Assembly: GCA_003488415.1 (NCBI GenBank)
Contig: DNLQ01000001.1
Coordinates: 1-9,876 of the forward strand
From: Ruminococcus sp.
GTDB taxonomy: Bacteria; Bacillota; Clostridia; Oscillospirales; Ruminococcaceae
Direction: 5' to 3'
DNA length: 9,876 nt
Shown: positions 6,343-9,876 of the stretch, one piece after another
Layout of the letters: each line of letters starts with the position of its first letter
Numbering within the stretch: the first letter of the stretch is position 1
Program-made: the position numbers and the translations under genes
The notes under the pieces: generated by a model
Told to the model about the DNA's origin: nothing
Databases searched by the model: none
Seen by the model: the letters and a program-made list of their open reading frames with translations, nothing else

Positions 6343-7029
6343 ATGGCAGGACAGGGAATGGGCGAATACTGCGTAGACATCGTAATGTGCATCGACGCTA
6401 CAGGCAGTATGGCACCTATAATCGACGAAGTAAAGAAAAACGCTATCTCTTTTTATGAGAAGTTCATAGAGTCCATGGAGGAGAATGACAAGGAAGTAGA
6501 GACTCTCAGGATAAAGGTCATCGCTTTCAGAGACTACGGCTGCGACAGCGAGCCTATGATAGAGTCACAGTTCTTCACGCTCCCCGAGGGCAACGACGAG
6601 TTCAGAGCCTTTGTAAACGGCATTGAGGCAAAGGGCGGCGGAGATACTCCCGAGAACGCTCTTGAGGCTATCGCTCTGGCACTGAAGTCAGACTGGACTA
6701 CCGGCGGAGCAAAGCGCCGTCACGTTATACTGGTGTTCTCGGATGCACCGGCACTTCCCCTGGGTGCAAGAGCATCATCTTCTTCCTACCCCTCAGGTAT
6801 GCCTGCTGACATCGCTCAGCTTGGTGCATGGTGGGAGGCTACAGACCAGACTCTCGGAAGCAATTACCAGGCTAAGGCAGGACGTCTTGTTGCTTTCGTT
6901 CCCAACGCTGAACCCTGGACAGAGCTCCAGGCATGGAACAGATACTGGCCGGCATTCTCACCGGCAGGCACAGGTCTTCCGGATGTAGATATACAGTCTG
7001 CTATCGACCTGGTCGTAGGTTCTTTCTAA
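6343..7029 (+). CDS. TerY-like von Willebrand factor A domain protein
   Basis: A 228-residue cytosolic protein that is almost entirely one vWA domain. The MIDAS metal site is complete: D18-A-T20-G-S22 (the DxTxS variant), T102 in GGGDTPENA (98-106) and D134 in FSDAP. There is no signal peptide or membrane segment. In TerY-P modules the vWA protein is thought to act as a metal-dependent scaffold or substrate for the accompanying kinase and PP2C phosphatase, both of which follow here. AGGAGG (6328-6333) lies 9 bases before the ATG. Expression should be high: consensus promoter, strong ribosome site, and a codon choice that looks more uniform than in the downstream genes (visual impression only). 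An intrinsic terminator follows 11 bases after the stop. I left the symbol blank because assignment to terY itself, rather than a paralogue, needs a family comparison. Confidence 0.92.
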   Translation: MAGQGMGEYCVDIVMCIDATGSMAPIIDEVKKNAISFYEKFIESMEENDKEVETLRIKVIAFRDYGCDSEPMIESQFFTLPEGNDEFRAFVNGIEAKGGGDTPENALEAIALALKSDWTTGGAKRRHVILVFSDAPALPLGARASSSSYPSGMPADIAQLGAWWEATDQTLGSNYQAKAGRLVAFVPNAEPWTELQAWNRYWPAFSPAGTGLPDVDIQSAIDLVVGSF

Positions 7030-7040
7030 GACACTGACAT

Positions 7041-7073
7041 AGACCGGTGCAGATATTCTGTACCGGTCTTTTT
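7041..7073 (+). terminator. Intrinsic terminator/attenuator after the vWA gene
   Basis: AGACCGGT (7041-7048) pairs perfectly with ACCGGTCT (7062-7069). Inside, GCAGA pairs with TCTGT with one G-U, giving a 13-bp stem with a TAT loop. TTTTT (7069-7073) follows. It lies between the vWA gene and the rest of the operon, with only 17 bases before the next ATG, so the downstream genes probably depend on read-through. Confidence 0.92.
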
Positions 7074-7090
7074 CATTAAGGAGCATCGTT

Positions 7091-7333
7091 ATGATAAAGA
7101 GACTATTCAGTTCATTCAAAAAACTTGACAAGAAATACAAGGTACTTTTCGTACTTGACATATTATTCAGCATACTCACACTCATCGGCGCCGGCTATAT
7201 ACTTCTCAGCCACGGCACAAAGAGCCCGGGATACGCCGTTATCCCTATGCTCGCAGCGCTGATATGCAGCTCACAGCTCAATATCCAGCTCGCACTTGAC
7301 AGGAACAAGGACAACTCCGGCGATGGGGAATAA
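7091..7333 (+). CDS. Small two-helix membrane protein in the TerY-P operon
   Basis: An 80-residue protein of unknown family. Residues 1-17 are basic (seven Lys/Arg), followed by hydrophobic segments at about 18-40 and 47-67 and a polar, charged end (DRNKDNSGDGE). By the positive-inside rule both ends should face the cytoplasm, making a helical hairpin. AAGGAG (7078-7083) sits 7 bases before the ATG, directly behind the terminator T-run. The gene ends 35 bases before the phosphatase. Its place in the operon suggests that it anchors or senses for the vWA/phosphatase/kinase system at the membrane; this is inferred from context only. Confidence 0.82.
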   Translation: MIKRLFSSFKKLDKKYKVLFVLDILFSILTLIGAGYILLSHGTKSPGYAVIPMLAALICSSQLNIQLALDRNKDNSGDGE

Positions 7334-7368
7334 ATCGTTCCGCGTGAAACTATATCAAGGAGAATACT

Positions 7369-9444
7369 ATGGAATTAACAGTATACAGACAATCATCCAA
7401 GACACGTCCCGACGGGAATGTGGTCTACAAGGGCGAGGACGCAAGACCTTACGTGGATGACAGCCTTATCATGGCTGCGGACGGTCTCGGCGGAGCTGCT
7501 GCTATCCGTCATACAAAGATACGCCCGGAGATGTTCGACGAGGATAAGATAACGGAAGTACTCTTTGACGGCGTCATAGACGGCTGCACGGACGAGGTAT
7601 TCCGGAAGTATGTGAAGGACTCCTTTTCTGAGCTGCGCTCAGTGAAGGATATATATACGGATAATGTGAATAATATAAAGAAAAGCGGCTACTTTGCAAG
7701 CCGTATCGTTACTGCCATAGTGCTCCATGCAGTAAGGAACAATGAAAGGCTGAGTCCCGGCAGGCTCTTTGAGGAAATAGCAGAGGCTGAGAAGTCCGGG
7801 AAAACTGCGGAGCTTATGGAGTCTGTGGGAAAGTGGTTCAGGAGAGAGATAAAGGAGAAGCTCACTAAGGCGGCGGCAAATGCCAACATAGTCTACGAGA
7901 GCGCCTATACCGGACTTGCACTGCTGGGTACTACCCTTACCGCAGCCATATACCGTGATAACAAGGACTCGGTGGAGGTAATGTATATCACTGCCGGAGA
8001 CTCCCGTCCGTACATTTGGAGCAGGGAGGACGGTCTCTGCCAGATAATCGCTGACCAGGAACGCTCGGACGGCGGCATGACAAACTACATCCGTGCAGAT
8101 GAAGGCTCTGATTTCAGTATAAGCTGCACCTATCACCGTTTCGGCAAGCCCTGTGTGCTTTTCAACTCCAGCGACGGCTGCTTCGATTCCGGCTACTTCA
8201 TACATCCCATGGCATTTGAGAAAACTCTCCTGGAAGCCGCCGGAGAGTCCGGAAGCACTGAGGAGATGGCGAAGTATCTCACCGACTTCTTCACGGAGTA
8301 CGGCAGACATGACGACAGCAGCACCATTGCCATGAAGTTCTTCGGCTACAAGGATTTTGCCGATTTCAGGAGGGCTGCCGCAGAGCGCCTTTCATTCATA
8401 GAGAAAAACTATCTTTCAAAGCTGGACGGTCTGCTTCAGCACGATTACGCCGGGGAGCTGGAACAGCTCAGAGCCGGCAAGGAGAAAAGGATAGCAGCCA
8501 TATGCGAAGAGCTGGCGGATAATGAAGCTGTACGCCGGTTCTGCGAGGAAAGCGTCAGTGAGTACTCCCGGAAGGCTGCAAAGGATAAGCTGGAGGAGGC
8601 GTCCGCAGACATAAAGGCAAGAGCCGAAAAGGCGAGACACAGCATACTCCGTGAAGCACAGAAGCATATCACGAGCTTCGTCATGGCTGACGAGAAGGCT
8701 TCCGATGACCGCAGGTCAGCAGCCGGAAGCGTGCAGGCTGCCGGAGAGAATTACCGCAGCAGCGCCGACAGCTACATCAGACAGCTCCGCCAGCAGTCCG
8801 AGTCATTCAGCAGGACTGCACAGCAGCTCACGGATATGATGGAACGTGTGAGCGATGCAGGTATCCCGGATACCTTGACTCCCTTCCCGGATGACGGCTT
8901 TGAGGAGCTGGAGAGCTGCGAGAATGCAATAGCGAGCATTTTCGGATTCCTTGGAAGTCTCCGCAGCGGTAAAAATCAGATGGTACACAGGATAGTCCGT
9001 GACCGTTCGGAGTATGACGCCGGCAACCGCAGATACTCCGAGCAGTTCCCCGGGGATGCAGAGCGCATCACCGATGCACTTGTAAGCGGAGATATATCCC
9101 CCGACAAGTCTGCAATGGACGATGACGAGCGTCAGATACTGGAAACTATGCTGGAGATAGTACGCTCCCAGGAGGAGGAGCTTTCCGGACTTGAGGAGAG
9201 TCTTGTGAAAGAGGCTGTTGAGAAGTATTCGGCAGAGTACTGGAAGAACAATTCCGCCGACATAGTAAAGAAGATAAGCGGCGGAGATACATCCTTCCCG
9301 GAGGATATGACCAGGGCGGTAAAGGAAGCTCTTTCCGCTGCCGAGGATGAAGCGGGAGAGCTGCCGGATAAGGCAGAGCTCCAGTCGCAGCTCTTCGGAG
9401 AGTATGATGAAGGATACGAGAAATACATGGAGGACGCTGAATAA
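7369..9444 (+). CDS. PP2C-family Ser/Thr phosphatase with long helical C-terminal region
   Basis: A 691-residue protein. The catalytic domain spans about residues 15-325 and has the PP2C metal and phosphate signatures: D38-G39 in AADGLGG, G187-T188-T189, A209-G210-D211-S212, D269-G270 in NSSDGCFD, and D315-D316-S317. It should be an Mn/Mg-dependent phosphatase reversing the phosphorylation made by the kinase of the next gene. About 145 residues separate DG from GTT, far more than in compact bacterial PP2Cs, so a charged helical insertion (about 50-170) lies within the domain. Residues about 326-691 are Glu/Lys/Ala/Ser-rich with few hydrophobic blocks and probably form long helices or coiled coil; the region '520-535' (IASIFGFLGS) is the most hydrophobic part. 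No membrane segment is seen. AAGGAG (7357-7362) lies 6 bases before the ATG. TerY-P phosphatases are usually much shorter, so the tail is likely a lineage-specific scaffold or interaction region. Confidence 0.93.
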   Translation: MELTVYRQSSKTRPDGNVVYKGEDARPYVDDSLIMAADGLGGAAAIRHTKIRPEMFDEDKITEVLFDGVIDGCTDEVFRKYVKDSFSELRSVKDIYTDNVNNIKKSGYFASRIVTAIVLHAVRNNERLSPGRLFEEIAEAEKSGKTAELMESVGKWFRREIKEKLTKAAANANIVYESAYTGLALLGTTLTAAIYRDNKDSVEVMYITAGDSRPYIWSREDGLCQIIADQERSDGGMTNYIRADEGSDFSISCTYHRFGKPCVLFNSSDGCFDSGYFIHPMAFEKTLLEAAGESGSTEEMAKYLTDFFTEYGRHDDSSTIAMKFFGYKDFADFRRAAAERLSFIEKNYLSKLDGLLQHDYAGELEQLRAGKEKRIAAICEELADNEAVRRFCEESVSEYSRKAAKDKLEEASADIKARAEKARHSILREAQKHITSFVMADEKASDDRRSAAGSVQAAGENYRSSADSYIRQLRQQSESFSRTAQQLTDMMERVSDAGIPDTLTPFPDDGFEELESCENAIASIFGFLGSLRSGKNQMVHRIVRDRSEYDAGNRRYSEQFPGDAERITDALVSGDISPDKSAMDDDERQILETMLEIVRSQEEELSGLEESLVKEAVEKYSAEYWKNNSADIVKKISGGDTSFPEDMTRAVKEALSAAEDEAGELPDKAELQSQLFGEYDEGYEKYMEDAE

Positions 9445-9448
9445 CAGC

Positions 9449-9462
9449 TCTCCTGAAGGAGG
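9449..9462 (+). promoter_or_regulatory. Small hairpin over the kinase ribosome binding site
   Basis: CTCC (9450-9453) can pair with GGAG (9458-9461) around a TGAA loop, extended by a T-G wobble. The right arm is part of the AAGGAGG ribosome site (9456-9462) of the kinase gene. Ribosomes finishing the phosphatase gene at 9444 would reach it, so it could make kinase translation depend on phosphatase translation. The stem is short, and the regulatory role is inference. Confidence 0.35.
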
Positions 9463-9467
9463 ATAAA

Positions 9468-9876
9468 ATGACATTCCACGGATATGAGCTGATAAGTGAC
9501 TGGAAGAACAGTCAGTGCGGTCAGACCGCCACCGCAATAAAGGGCGGCAGGAAATACTTCCTCAAAAAGTATCAGACTCCGGTTATGCCGCTGAATAACG
9601 GCACTCTCGATGCCAAGACCTTCCAGCATAACAAGGAGCTGTTCACCAACTTCGTAAAGACACGCAAGGGCGTGAATACCACCATAAGGACTATCGCAGG
9701 TACGGGCGGAAATATCGTCATCCCCTGTGACGAGTTCATAGAGGGCAACCAGTACGTTGAGGCTGCTGAGTTCGTTGAGGGCGCTATAAGCGATGACGAG
9801 ACAGAGACTGTACTGGCAAGCCTCTCCGTAGACGTAAAGAAGCTGCTGATGCAGACTGCTGCCGGAGCGCTGTTCA
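9468..9876 (+). CDS. Protein kinase-like protein, N-lobe (3' end outside window)
   Basis: An open frame of 136 codons runs from ATG 9468 to the right edge. AAGGAGG (9456-9462) lies 5 bases before the ATG, and the gene starts 23 bases after the phosphatase stop. The beginning fits a Ser/Thr kinase N-lobe: a first strand 'FHGYELISDW', a short loop 'NSQCGQTATA' (14-23) in the place of the Gly-rich loop, then 'RKYFLKKYQ' with K33 as the probable ATP-binding lysine. The segment after it (about 36-80) is longer than in Hanks-type kinases; 'KTFQHNKELFTNF' could be the alpha-C helix with its glutamate. 'QYVEAAEFVEG' (about 94-104) resembles the hinge. The catalytic HxD and DFG motifs lie outside the window. 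The vWA and PP2C neighbours strongly support a TerY-P triad kinase. Confidence 0.78.
   Translation, partial: MTFHGYELISDWKNSQCGQTATAIKGGRKYFLKKYQTPVMPLNNGTLDAKTFQHNKELFTNFVKTRKGVNTTIRTIAGTGGNIVIPCDEFIEGNQYVEAAEFVEGAISDDETETVLASLSVDVKKLLMQTAAGALF

Noticed and set aside
7336..7351. Sequence resembling a parS site (CGTTCCGCGTGAAACT), about 13 of 16 matches to a Bacillus-type parS.
   Set aside because: The central CACGTG is broken, it lies alone in a 35-base gap within an operon, and no parA/parB or origin genes are nearby. Probably chance.
7639..8310. 223-codon open frame on the minus strand.
   Set aside because: It lies wholly opposite the PP2C gene, whose motifs are unmistakable, and shows no protein family features.
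8803..9537. 244-codon open frame on the minus strand, and an overlapping one at 9132-9629.
   Set aside because: Antisense to the phosphatase tail and kinase start; composition is a mirror of the biased codons on the plus strand.

Overview
The window looks like a chromosomal piece of an anaerobic Firmicute, most likely a Ruminococcus-type clostridium. This rests on ferredoxin-dependent indolepyruvate oxidoreductase genes, strong AGGAGG-type ribosome sites, sigma-A promoters with Gram-positive spacing, a secreted beta-helix-like protein, and a kinase/phosphatase/vWA stress module. The species is an inference; no rRNA, tRNA, CRISPR array, IS element or phage gene was seen.

The left two thirds (1-6117) is one leftward run of seven genes. 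It starts at a promoter near 6089-6117 and reads: HAD phosphatase (Cof type, apparently with an ATA start codon), iorA, a small zinc-ribbon protein with a low-complexity tail, an acidic hypothetical protein, iorB, a helical-looking hypothetical protein, and a large secreted protein with a duplicated C-terminal domain that runs off the left edge. Several junctions are ATGA overlaps or gaps of 14-63 bases, so much of this is probably co-transcribed. IorA and IorB together form the TPP- and [4Fe-4S]-dependent enzyme that interconverts aryl-pyruvates and aryl-acetyl-CoA with ferredoxin. Two small genes of unknown role sit between the two subunit genes, which normally adjoin.

The divergent intergenic region (about 6056-6342) carries both outward promoters. 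The rightward one is a perfect consensus (TTGACA, 17 bases, TATAAT) with a 17-bp palindrome over the expected transcription start. Between the promoters lies a GC-rich stretch without a recognisable gene.

The right third (6343-9876) is a rightward operon of the TerY-P kind described for tellurite/stress-response loci: a vWA protein (TerY-like), a PP2C phosphatase and a protein kinase cut by the right edge. Two things are unusual. An 80-residue two-helix membrane protein is inserted between vWA and phosphatase, and the phosphatase is about 690 residues long, with a helical insertion inside the catalytic domain and a roughly 360-residue, largely helical charged tail. A strong intrinsic terminator directly after the vWA gene, with no promoter seen behind it, suggests that vWA protein is made in excess over the membrane protein, phosphatase and kinase. 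The inferred picture is a membrane-linked phosphorylation switch around a metal-binding vWA scaffold. The signal it reads is not visible here.
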